Positions 1-7,186 of a stretch of 64,000 bases of DNA are shown piece by piece. The notes beneath the pieces are model-generated. The model was not told where the DNA came from, did not search any database, and was given only the letters and a program-made list of their open reading frames with translations. A program made the position numbers and the translations under genes. Location: the NCBI RefSeq assembly GCF_002934545.1, contig NZ_PTJA01000019.1:1-64000 (forward strand), written 5' to 3'. Source of the DNA: Lacrimispora xylanisolvens. Its GTDB lineage: Bacteria; Bacillota; Clostridia; Lachnospirales; Lachnospiraceae. Position 1 is the stretch's first letter, and each line of letters starts with the position of its first letter.

Positions 1-75
1 AGGTAGATAGGGCAGAGGTGGAAGCATGGTAACATGTGCAGCTGACTGTCACTAATAGGTCGAGGGCTTAACCAG
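1..75 (+). rRNA. rrl: 23S rRNA, 3' end (partial)
   Basis: The first bases match the conserved 3' end of bacterial 23S rRNA (ACTAATAGGTCGAGGGCTTA followed by ACC). The rest of the gene and presumably the 16S gene lie to the left of the window. The 3' boundary is approximate, by analogy with other Firmicutes. No 5S rRNA gene follows; the next gene is tRNA-Asp. Confidence 0.93.
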
Positions 76-162
76 GTTGGTTTAGGTAAGAGGAAGAACG
101 GATGAAAGATATATAACAATGTGTGGTTTTGAGGGTATATGTATTAACCTTCAAAAAGGTTT

Positions 163-236
163 GGCCTGGTGGCTCAGTTGGTTAGAGCGCCGCCCTGTCA
201 CGGCGGAGGTCGTGGGTTCGAGTCCCATCCGGGTCG
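163..236 (+). tRNA. tRNA-Asp (GTC)
   Basis: Full cloverleaf of 74 nt. The acceptor stem GGCCTGG pairs with CCGGGTC, with discriminator G. The anticodon loop carries GTC and the T loop GTTCGAGTC is intact. No CCA is encoded. It is the first of seven tRNAs behind the 23S gene and is probably cotranscribed with the rRNA. Confidence 0.97.
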
Positions 237-259
237 TTTTACAACTGAATTTTGCTTAT

Positions 260-332
260 GGGATCTTAGCTCAGCTGGGAGAGCATCTGCCTTACAAGCA
301 GAGGGTCATAGGTTCGAGCCCTATAGGTCCCA
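260..332 (+). tRNA. tRNA-Val (TAC)
   Basis: 73-nt cloverleaf. The acceptor stem GGGATCT pairs with AGGTCCC, with discriminator A. The anticodon is TAC. CCA is not encoded. Second tRNA of the cluster. Confidence 0.97.
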
Positions 333-367
333 TTCTGTATGCACAAGCCATACATGAGTAGATTTGT

Positions 368-440
368 GCCGATGTGGCTCAATTGGCAGAGCAGCTGATT
401 TGTAATCAGCAGGTTATCGGTTCGAGTCCGATCATCGGCT
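368..440 (+). tRNA. tRNA-Thr (TGT)
   Basis: 73-nt cloverleaf. The acceptor stem GCCGATG pairs with CATCGGC, with discriminator T. The anticodon stem GCTGA/TCAGC encloses a seven-base loop with TGT. Confidence 0.97.
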
Positions 441-458
441 TGCATCAAAATTAAATAT

Positions 459-540
459 GGATGGGTTCCCGAGTGGCCAAAGGGGGCAGACTGTAAATCT
501 GTTATCGACGATTTCGATGGTTCGAATCCATCTCCATCCA
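459..540 (+). tRNA. tRNA-Tyr (GTA)
   Basis: 82-nt class II tRNA with a long variable arm. The acceptor stem GGATGGG pairs with TCCATCC, with discriminator A. The anticodon loop reads CTGTAAA, giving GTA. Confidence 0.97.
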
Positions 541-586
541 TTTAGTGATTAAAATTCTAATCACTGCATATAATATAATTGAATAA

Positions 587-660
<74 letters not shown>

Positions 661-704
661 TTTTTGTTGGTATTTTTTATGAATTATGTGTTTTTTACAC
701 ATGA

Positions 705-777
<73 letters not shown>

Positions 778-780
778 TAT

Positions 781-853
781 GGGATACTAGCTCAGGTGGT
801 AGAGCACTTGACTTTTAATCAAGTTGTCCGGGGTTCGAATCCCCGGTGTCTCA
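781..853 (+). tRNA. tRNA-Lys (TTT)
   Basis: 73-nt cloverleaf. The acceptor stem GGGATAC pairs with GTGTCTC, with discriminator A. The anticodon is TTT. It lies only 3 nt after tRNA-Phe and is the last tRNA before the terminator. Confidence 0.97.
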
Positions 854-858
854 GGACA

Positions 859-893
859 AGCCTTGGAACAGAAATGTTTCAGGGCTTTTTTTA
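859..893 (+). terminator. rho-independent terminator of rRNA/tRNA operon
   Basis: AAGCCTTGGAACA pairs over 13 positions (G-U included) with TGTTTCAGGGCTT around a GAAA loop, followed by a run of T. It lies just after tRNA-Lys. Confidence 0.9.
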
Positions 894-896
894 TAC

Positions 897-934
897 AAAA
901 AAATATTCGATGAAAGTATTACTATTCATCGAAT
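897..934 (-). terminator. minus-strand terminator overlapping the end of the 76-aa gene
   Basis: On the minus strand ATTCGATGAA and TTCATCGAAT form a 10-bp stem followed by a T tract (the A run at 897-903 on the plus strand). The upstream arm uses the last codons of the small gene, so coding and termination overlap. It abuts the tRNA-operon terminator, so two transcription units converge here. Confidence 0.8.
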
Positions 935-1152
935 TCTACGATTACATAATATCCCCTGTCATTGTGTTTGATTTCTTTTACAATTCCATGGTCAGATTTA
1001 ATACGGTCACGGCCCATATAGCATCCGGACATGGCTACCGCAGGGTCGATAATATAGCTATAGCTGCTGGTTCCTTCTCTTTCGATGATCTGAACCTGGT
1101 CACCGGCCGCTACAAGTCCGGGGCGTTCCATTTTAAATTCTATCAGTCTCAT
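922..1152 (-). CDS. conserved small hypothetical protein (76 aa)
   Basis: Unrecognised small soluble protein. It begins MRLIEFKMERPGLVAAGDQV, is rich in beta-forming segments and has one cysteine (C44). The look is that of a small beta-barrel or SH3-like fold, but that is only an impression. AGAAGGAGA sits about 7 nt before the ATG, and a terminator follows the stop directly, so it is a single-gene transcript. It is divergent from the decarboxylase gene. No function is proposed. Confidence 0.7.
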   Translation of the reverse strand: MRLIEFKMERPGLVAAGDQVQIIEREGTSSYSYIIDPAVAMSGCYMGRDRIKSDHGIVKEIKHNDRGYYVIVEFDE

Positions 1153-1204
1153 AATCGGTGTTCTCCTTCTTATTTCCAGGTTATTATAACCCTGTGAGAA
1201 AAAA

Positions 1205-1233
1205 TTGTAAAGATAAGATAAGAATGATATACT
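1205..1233 (+). promoter_or_regulatory. sigma-A-type promoter for decarboxylase-gmk
   Basis: TTGTAA, a 17-nt spacer, then TATACT. The expected transcript start is near 1240. That leaves almost no leader before the GTG at 1250, which is why the GTG at 1277 is also considered for the next gene. Confidence 0.65.
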
Positions 1234-1249
1234 AAAAGGGCAATTTCAA

Positions 1250-2755
1250 GTGCTAATAAGAGAGGCGGTTGGCAAAGTGAGTGATAATAGGAATCTATTA
1301 GAACGATTAAAGGGGTATGGAAGATCAGATTTTTATCCCTTTCATATGCCTGGGCATAAAAGACAATGGGAAGAATCATTTTGTGAGAAATTTACCAACC
1401 CATTTTCTGTTGATATTACGGAAATTGATGGATTTGATAATCTGCATCATCCCCAGGGGATATTAAAGGAGTCTATGGACTGGGCGGCGGACGTATATAA
1501 AAGTGACAGGACTTATTATCTGGTGAATGGAAGCAGCTGCGGGATATTAAGTGCCATCAGCGGTACGGTGTCAAGAGGCGGAACTATTTTGATGAGTAGA
1601 AATTGTCACAAGTCAGCATTCCATGGAGTTTTCCTCAATAATTTAAGAGCAGAATATATTTATCCACAATTGATTGAGGAATTTGGCCTTCAAGGTGGAA
1701 TACTTCCTGAAGATATGGAATGGATGTTGAAAAACCATCCGGATGTGGAAGCTGTTCTTGTGGTATCTCCTACTTATGACGGTATTGTTTCGGATGTGAG
1801 TAAGCTTGCGGATATTGTTCATAAATATGGTTTACCTTTGATTGTTGATGAGGCACATGGCGCTCATTTTTCTTTTGGAAAGGGACAGGGGTTTCCTGTT
1901 TCTGCCATTGAACTGGGAGCGGATGTGGTGATTCAGAGTCTTCATAAGACACTTCCATCCCTTACACAGACTGCTGTTATGCATGTGAAAGACGGGTACG
2001 TGGATATGGACAGGCTGGACCGGTATGTGCATATGTATCAGACCAGCAGCCCGTCTTATGTTCTGCTTGCTTCCATAGACAACTGTATCAGATATATGGA
2101 TGAAAATGGGTCAAAATGCATGAATGAGTTCTATGAGAGGATAATAGAGTTAAGAGCTGGGCTCAAAGATCTTACCTGCCTGAAGATACTTGATGAACAG
2201 GTGAAAGGACAGTCAGGAGCGTATGAGGTTGATTTATCAAAGCTTATTATATCTACAAGGGAGTCTAAATACTCGGGAGCTGAACTGGATCATCTATTAA
2301 GAGAAGATTATCATTTGGAAATGGAAATGTGCGGAACGGACTATGTAACGGCTATTTTAACCATGGCTGACACAGGAGAAGGATTTAAAAGGCTTTCCCA
2401 GGCATTGCTGGAGATTGATTCAACGGCAGGAAAAGGCTCTGAGATATCTTCCGGCGGGAAATATTTAGCAGCGGAATACGACAATTTTAAAGTCAGACCG
2501 GAATGCAGGACGACTATTGGGAAGTCCATGGACTCACGTAGAAGAAAAGTTTTTTTAAATGAAGCCACGGATCTTGTCTCAGCGGAATTTGTTTACATTT
2601 ATCCCCCGGGTATTCCCATTATTGCGCCTGGCGAAGTGCTGAAAAAGGAACTGATTGAATTGATTGCAGCATATAAAGATATGAAACTTCCGGTACAGGG
2701 ACTGGAAGATGAAAAAATAGAACATATTTATGTTATGGATGAATTAGCTGAATAA
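1250..2755 (+). CDS. Orn/Lys/Arg decarboxylase family protein (PLP, fold type I)
   Basis: PLP-dependent amino acid decarboxylase of the short clostridial/Bacillus SpeA-like group, about 500 residues and without the N-terminal wing domain of the 710-residue enterobacterial enzymes. Visible motifs are HMPGHK near residue 32, VNGSSCG in the cofactor-binding region, VDEAHGAH near 199 (PLP ring), SLHK with the probable PLP lysine K233, and YPPGIP near the C terminus. The product is probably a diamine or agmatine; substrate choice among Lys, Arg and Orn cannot be read. Start: GTG 1250 or GTG 1277 (AAGAGAGG at 1258-1265 favours 1277). It is followed 21 nt later by the guanylate kinase-like gene. Confidence 0.9.
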   Translation: MLIREAVGKVSDNRNLLERLKGYGRSDFYPFHMPGHKRQWEESFCEKFTNPFSVDITEIDGFDNLHHPQGILKESMDWAADVYKSDRTYYLVNGSSCGILSAISGTVSRGGTILMSRNCHKSAFHGVFLNNLRAEYIYPQLIEEFGLQGGILPEDMEWMLKNHPDVEAVLVVSPTYDGIVSDVSKLADIVHKYGLPLIVDEAHGAHFSFGKGQGFPVSAIELGADVVIQSLHKTLPSLTQTAVMHVKDGYVDMDRLDRYVHMYQTSSPSYVLLASIDNCIRYMDENGSKCMNEFYERIIELRAGLKDLTCLKILDEQVKGQSGAYEVDLSKLIISTRESKYSGAELDHLLREDYHLEMEMCGTDYVTAILTMADTGEGFKRLSQALLEIDSTAGKGSEISSGGKYLAAEYDNFKVRPECRTTIGKSMDSRRRKVFLNEATDLVSAEFVYIYPPGIPIIAPGEVLKKELIELIAAYKDMKLPVQGLEDEKIEHIYVMDELAE

Positions 2756-2776
2756 ATAAATCTGGAGTGGGAAACG

Positions 2777-3364
2777 ATGAGCAGGATATTTTATATTATG
2801 GGTAAAAGTGCAACCGGGAAGGATACTATTTATAAGAAACTTCTGGAGAGAATTCCTGGTTTAAAAACCATTACCCCATATACCACAAGACCGATTCGGG
2901 ATGGGGAAGTTAACGGAGTGGAATATTTTTTCACAACCAGAGAAGAGCTGGAACAATTCCGCAGAGACAAGAAATTAATTGAGGAACGTACTTACGATAC
3001 AATATATGGGCCATGGACTTATTTTACTGTAGACGATGGGCAGTTTGACCGGTCAGGAGGGGAAGGATATCTTATGATCGGGACCTTGGAATCTTACGAA
3101 AAAACCAGATATCATTTTGGAAGTGAGTATTTGATTCCAATTTATGTGGAGGTGGATGACAGAGAGCGCTTACTTCGTTCTATTGAGAGAGAAAGATGTC
3201 AGGAAGTTCCTAAATATAAGGAAGTATGCAGAAGGTTTCTTGCGGATGAAGAAGATTTTAAAGAGGAGAATCTGCTTCGATGCGGGATAGATACGCGTTT
3301 TCAAAATGATAATTTTGATTACTGCCTGGATGAAATTACAGAGCAGATTAAAAAGAATTTGTAG
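2777..3364 (+). CDS. guanylate kinase-like protein
   Basis: 195 aa, nucleoside monophosphate kinase fold, expected to phosphorylate GMP to GDP. The P-loop is GKSATGKD (residues 9-16), followed by YTTRPIRDGEVNGVEYFF, the GMP-binding signature of guanylate kinases. The Walker A serine/threonine position is Asp16, a variant I associate with a second Firmicutes gmk-like family rather than the essential Gmk, so this may be a paralogue. The ribosome site GGAGTGGG precedes the ATG. It is in operon with the decarboxylase and followed by a strong hairpin terminator. Confidence 0.85.
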   Translation: MSRIFYIMGKSATGKDTIYKKLLERIPGLKTITPYTTRPIRDGEVNGVEYFFTTREELEQFRRDKKLIEERTYDTIYGPWTYFTVDDGQFDRSGGEGYLMIGTLESYEKTRYHFGSEYLIPIYVEVDDRERLLRSIERERCQEVPKYKEVCRRFLADEEDFKEENLLRCGIDTRFQNDNFDYCLDEITEQIKKNL

Positions 3365-3367
3365 AAT

Positions 3368-3419
3368 AAAATGCTCTCTGAAACTGGTATATTACCAAAT
3401 TGTTCAGAGAGCATTTTTA
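3368..3419 (+). terminator. bidirectional terminator between gmk-like gene and sugar permease
   Basis: AAAATGCTCTCTGAA pairs with TTCAGAGAGCATTTTT around a loop of about 20 nt. T runs on both strands suit the converging guanylate kinase-like and permease transcripts. Confidence 0.85.
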
Positions 3420-3435
3420 TTTTATTTTATTTATT

Positions 3436-4437
3436 TTATTTTGCTGCCAGTCTTCTGGCTTTTGCTTCCATACGGGATCTTGTTACATCGATGAATACGG
3501 CTGCGATGATAACCATACCAATTACGATATATTGAACAGAACTTGAGGTGTTAAGGAGTGTCAGTCCGTTACGAATGGTAGAGATCATCAGTGCACCGAT
3601 TAACGTTCCCCAGATGGTTCCCTTGCCTCCCATGAAAGAGGCACCTCCTATAATACAGGCTGCAATGGCATCTGTATCATAAGGTGATATGGCTGCAGAT
3701 GGGTTTGCTACTGCAGAACGCCCTACGATTACCAGGCCAGCTATTGCACACATGAAGCCGGATAAGCTGTAGACAAAGATCAGGACGTTGTCGGAATTGA
3801 TGCCTGATAGTCGGGCAGCTTCCGGATTTCCGCCTACACAGTAAATCATTCTGCCCAGTGCGGTTTTATTTAAAAAGAAATGATACACACCATATATCAG
3901 TAAAAGAACTACAAAGCATAGAGGAATTCCGGAGAATCCGTCCAGTGACTTAAACAGGTTGCTGGAGCCTAAAAATGTAACGCCTGCTGGGAAGTCGGAA
4001 ATCGTTTTGGTTGATACCACTAAAAGAGCAAGACCGCAAAGTACGTTCTTCATACCCAGAGTTGATACAAAGGGATGAGGGAGATGCATTTTCGTCAACA
4101 GAAGTCCATTTAAAAATCCGACACAAAGTCCTGTGATAATGCAGGCCAGTATGAGGATAAATGGATTGGTAATTCCCAGTGAATTCTTGAGCATACCCAT
4201 TACACAGGCGCATAATATGGCATTTGCGCCTACAGAAAGGTCAATGCCTGCGGTAATCAGTACAACCAGCATTGCTGCGGATATAAGGCCATTAACGGCT
4301 GTCTGGCGCAGGATATTCATCATGTTATTCATTGTAAGAAATTTGTCTGTTGCTACTGACAGAATCATAAACAACAGGATCAGAGCCAACAGCGGAGCTG
4401 CCTTACTGACTATGTCTTTCATTTTTTTTGTTTTCAT
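3436..4437 (-). CDS. ribose/galactose-type ABC transporter permease (RbsC family)
   Basis: 333 aa, very hydrophobic, about eight to ten membrane segments. It has the family sequence LITAGIDLSVGA (residues about 60-71) and a conserved GRNPEAA-like loop, here GGNPEAARLSGI. It forms the membrane channel with the RbsA-type ATPase, whose last codons overlap its start by 4 nt (translational coupling). The imported sugar is unknown; the family handles ribose, galactose, xylose, autoinducer-2 and similar monosaccharides. Last gene of the minus-strand transporter operon. Confidence 0.93.
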   Translation of the reverse strand: MKTKKMKDIVSKAAPLLALILLFMILSVATDKFLTMNNMMNILRQTAVNGLISAAMLVVLITAGIDLSVGANAILCACVMGMLKNSLGITNPFILILACIITGLCVGFLNGLLLTKMHLPHPFVSTLGMKNVLCGLALLVVSTKTISDFPAGVTFLGSSNLFKSLDGFSGIPLCFVVLLLIYGVYHFFLNKTALGRMIYCVGGNPEAARLSGINSDNVLIFVYSLSGFMCAIAGLVIVGRSAVANPSAAISPYDTDAIAACIIGGASFMGGKGTIWGTLIGALMISTIRNGLTLLNTSSSVQYIVIGMVIIAAVFIDVTRSRMEAKARRLAAK

Positions 4438-5933
4438 TGTATAGCACCTCCCCAGGCAGCTTTCATAATTGTCTCCTGATTTAGTAAGTTACTGTCTCGT
4501 GAAAGCTCACCCATGATTTTTCCTTCTCTCATTATAATGACTCTGTCACTCATTCCGATAATTTCTGGCAGCTCAGAGGAAATCATGATTACACATTTTC
4601 CTGCTTTAATTAAGTTGTTCATGATGTTATAAACTTCAACTTTTGCGCCTACATCAATGCCTCTGGTGGGTTCATCAAAGATATAGATATCTGCATTGGT
4701 GTTAATCCATTTGCCGATTACTACTTTCTGCTGATTTCCTCCAGACAGCTGCCCCACTGCCTCTTTCGAATCTGATATTTTAATTTTTAAACCTTCAACA
4801 TTATCTCCGGTTAGCTGGTCAATGTGTTTCTCATCCAGAAAGAGTCCTTTTTTGCATTTTTTCATGGAACTGAGAATGAGATTGGTACGTACAGACTGGG
4901 TCAGAACAAGGCCCTGGCCTTTCCGGTCCTCTGTTAAAAATGCGATGCCTTGTCGGATTGCATCCTTTGGAGTTTTAATTGTGGCAGGTTTTTCATTGAT
5001 ATAAATAGTTCCAGAATCGTGGCCGTCAGCACCGAATATGGCGCGGAACGTTTCTGTACGACCAGCGCCTACCAGGCCGGCAAAACCAAGTATTTCTCCG
5101 TAATTGGCATGAAAACTCACATCTTTTAAAAGTCCGGTTGAATTCAGATGCTCGACTCTTAAGGCCTCTTTCCCTCTGGTGGTTTCTATCTTTGGATACT
5201 GGTTATCCAGAGTTCTTCCTACCATGGCAGAGATCAGAGAGTCATTGTCCATCTCAGAAATGTCTTTTGTCAGAATATGTTCTCCATCTCTCATAACCGT
5301 TACACGATCGCATAATTCGAAGAGTTCTTCCAGTTTGTGGGATACAAACAGGATGGAGATTCCTTTTTCCTTTAGAGAACGGACTGTTTTCATTAATTGG
5401 GCAACCTCTTTTTCTCCAAGACTGGAAGTCGGCTCATCCATAATGATCAGCTTCGCATCAATTAAAACGGCTTTTGCTATCTCAACCATCTGCTGTATTC
5501 CCATGCCATAGGTACCACATTCTTTCTTTACATCAATATCCTGTCCCAGTGACAGCATTACCTCATGGGCCATCTCATGCATTTTCTCATATTCCAGGAG
5601 CGGGCTGTTCTTCTTTTTCAGCGCTTTATTAATAAATATATTATCTGTGACTGACAGAAGGCGTACAATATTAAGTTCCTGGTAAACACAGGCGATTCCA
5701 TGAGCGGCAGCCTCCCTGGGGTTTTTAAAGGAGACCTCTTTCCCCTCCATGATGAGAGTACCTTCTTCCGGGGTATACACCCCGGTCAGTACTTTAATCA
5801 GCGTGGATTTACCGGCACCGTTTTCACCGATCAGTCCATGAATTTCGCCTGGTTTTATTTCCAGTGACATATTGCGCAGAGCCACAACTCCTGGGAAGCG
5901 TTTCGTCACATCTTTCAGTTCCATTAAGCTCAT
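4434..5933 (-). CDS. sugar ABC transporter ATPase, two NBDs (RbsA/MglA family)
   Basis: 499 aa with two ABC domains in tandem. The N-terminal half has Walker A GENGAGKS (36-43), signature YGMGIQQMVEIAKA, Walker B IIMDEPTSSL and the switch histidine in FVSHKLEE. The C-terminal half has the family's usual degenerate Walker A (GLVGAGRTE), signature LSGGNQQK and Walker B IFDEPTRG. It energises sugar import with the permease and binding protein. AAGGG lies 12 nt before the first ATG; ATG at 5924 is an alternative start. It contrasts with the motif-less paralogue encoded at 7187-8539. Confidence 0.95.
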   Translation of the reverse strand: MSLMELKDVTKRFPGVVALRNMSLEIKPGEIHGLIGENGAGKSTLIKVLTGVYTPEEGTLIMEGKEVSFKNPREAAAHGIACVYQELNIVRLLSVTDNIFINKALKKKNSPLLEYEKMHEMAHEVMLSLGQDIDVKKECGTYGMGIQQMVEIAKAVLIDAKLIIMDEPTSSLGEKEVAQLMKTVRSLKEKGISILFVSHKLEELFELCDRVTVMRDGEHILTKDISEMDNDSLISAMVGRTLDNQYPKIETTRGKEALRVEHLNSTGLLKDVSFHANYGEILGFAGLVGAGRTETFRAIFGADGHDSGTIYINEKPATIKTPKDAIRQGIAFLTEDRKGQGLVLTQSVRTNLILSSMKKCKKGLFLDEKHIDQLTGDNVEGLKIKISDSKEAVGQLSGGNQQKVVIGKWINTNADIYIFDEPTRGIDVGAKVEVYNIMNNLIKAGKCVIMISSELPEIIGMSDRVIIMREGKIMGELSRDSNLLNQETIMKAAWGGAIQ

Positions 5934-5967
5934 AGCAGTTCAACCCTTTCTGTTTCTTACAAGCAGG

Positions 5968-6978
5968 TTATTTTAAATAGCCTTTCAGTTTTTCTAAGTA
6001 GTCTTTTGCATTTTCAGAAGAAATAACTTCACAGCCTGTATCCACAAAGGATTTCACTGTCTCGCCCTTTACAGCTTTCACTGCAGTTTCTACTGATTTA
6101 TATCCCATGGTGTAAGCTGACTGGGCGCAGGTTGCGGAAATTGTTCCGTCAATAATATTCTGAACACCACTCTGATTTCCATCAAATCCTACGATGACTA
6201 CATCTTTTAATCCGCTTTGTTTGCAGGCGGTTGCAGCTCCTGCAGCAGTATCATCGTTATGGCATAAGACGATCTGAATGTTACCGCTTTGAGCAGTAAT
6301 CATGTTTTCCATAACATTGGCAGCCGTGTCAGGATTTGACTGGGCATACTGTACGGAAACCACGTCTATTCCATTTTCTTTCATGGCTCTTTCGTAACCG
6401 GCCTGTCTGGCATCGCTGGTCGCGTTTCCTTCAACACCACCTATAATAACTGCTTTTGCTCCCTTGCCTGCTTTTTCTGCAGCATATAATCCGCCCTGAT
6501 AGGCTGCTTTGTCATTACCAGTACCAACAAAGGCTATTTTACCGGGTATTTCAGCGTCGGTATCTACGGTTATGATTGGTATTTTTACATCACCGATTAC
6601 GCTGGCAACTGATTCCGACTGGAGAGGGGAGATAACAAATGCATCAATGCCTCCTGACAGCATGGTTTCAATCATATTGTTCTGTTCGTCATAAGCTGTT
6701 TCTGAAGCAGGACCCTGAAGGTCAACTTTTACACCTAAATCCTTTGCTGCAGCATTGACTCCGGCAGCTACATAGCTCCAGTATTCGCTGGAAAGCGTTT
6801 TTAAGATTACACCGACTTTGATATCTCCCGTAGTGGAAGCAGCGGTGGAAGCGGGAGCAGCAGCGGCAGTGGAAGCTTCACTGCTTGCTGGCGTTGCATC
6901 CGCTTTTTTTCCTGCACAACCGGTAGCTGATACCAGTAAGGCAGAAATTAACATCATGGATAAGATTCTTTTTTTCAT
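5968..6978 (-). CDS. sugar-binding lipoprotein (RbsB-like, periplasmic-binding-protein type I fold)
   Basis: 336 aa extracellular lipoprotein. It has a basic start MKKR, a hydrophobic stretch, and SATGC as a lipobox with the lipidated Cys, then a Ser/Ala/Thr-rich linker. The mature part matches Peripla_BP_4 proteins (KVGVILKTL, DAFVISPLQSESV, VGTGNDKAAYQGG, VIVGFDGN). It delivers a monosaccharide to the permease/ATPase pair. Start chosen at 6978 because AAAGGAG lies 7 nt upstream; the frame extends 11 codons further upstream without support. It has its own promoter and so can be expressed apart from the sensor genes. Confidence 0.93.
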   Translation of the reverse strand: MKKRILSMMLISALLVSATGCAGKKADATPASSEASTAAAAPASTAASTTGDIKVGVILKTLSSEYWSYVAAGVNAAAKDLGVKVDLQGPASETAYDEQNNMIETMLSGGIDAFVISPLQSESVASVIGDVKIPIITVDTDAEIPGKIAFVGTGNDKAAYQGGLYAAEKAGKGAKAVIIGGVEGNATSDARQAGYERAMKENGIDVVSVQYAQSNPDTAANVMENMITAQSGNIQIVLCHNDDTAAGAATACKQSGLKDVVIVGFDGNQSGVQNIIDGTISATCAQSAYTMGYKSVETAVKAVKGETVKSFVDTGCEVISSENAKDYLEKLKGYLK

Positions 6979-7002
6979 GTTTAATCTCCTTTCACAACAC
7001 GT

Positions 7003-7030
7003 ATTATACAAGTTGCATAAAATGATTCAA
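7003..7030 (-). promoter_or_regulatory. promoter of the sugar transporter operon
   Basis: On the minus strand TTGAAT, a 16-nt spacer, then a perfect TATAAT, ending about 25 nt before the binding-protein start. It separates the transporter genes from the upstream regulator/kinase/pseudo-ATPase genes. Confidence 0.75.
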
Positions 7031-7103
7031 TGTAATTACTATTTTATAGACAAAAACACAATAAGACAATGGTATAATTTGCGCTGTAAGGGGGTGGATG
7101 TTT

Positions 7104-7123
7104 CGATATCTTATTTTATATCG
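7104..7123. promoter_or_regulatory. inverted repeat upstream of transporter promoter
   Basis: CGATAT, an 8-nt gap, then ATATCG. It lies about 75 nt upstream of the transporter -35 box, where an activator site for the neighbouring AraC-type response regulator would be plausible. The function is inferred only from position. Confidence 0.35.
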
Positions 7124-7127
7124 GATG

Positions 7128-7157
7128 AAAAAAAGCCCGGCAGAGATAGGCTTTTTT
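7128..7157 (-). terminator. terminator after the pseudo-ATPase gene
   Basis: On the minus strand AAAAAAGCC pairs with GGCTTTTTT around an 11-nt loop and runs into T. It lies about 30 nt past the stop of the 450-aa protein, closing the regulator-kinase-pseudo-ATPase transcript. The same hairpin would also work in the plus direction. Confidence 0.75.
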
Positions 7158-7186
7158 CAAAGAGAGGCGGTGGAAAATGGGTGCAG

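Noticed and set aside
76-162. 5S rRNA gene between 23S and tRNA-Asp
   Set aside because: The gap is shorter than 5S rRNA (about 117 nt) and has none of its conserved sequence.
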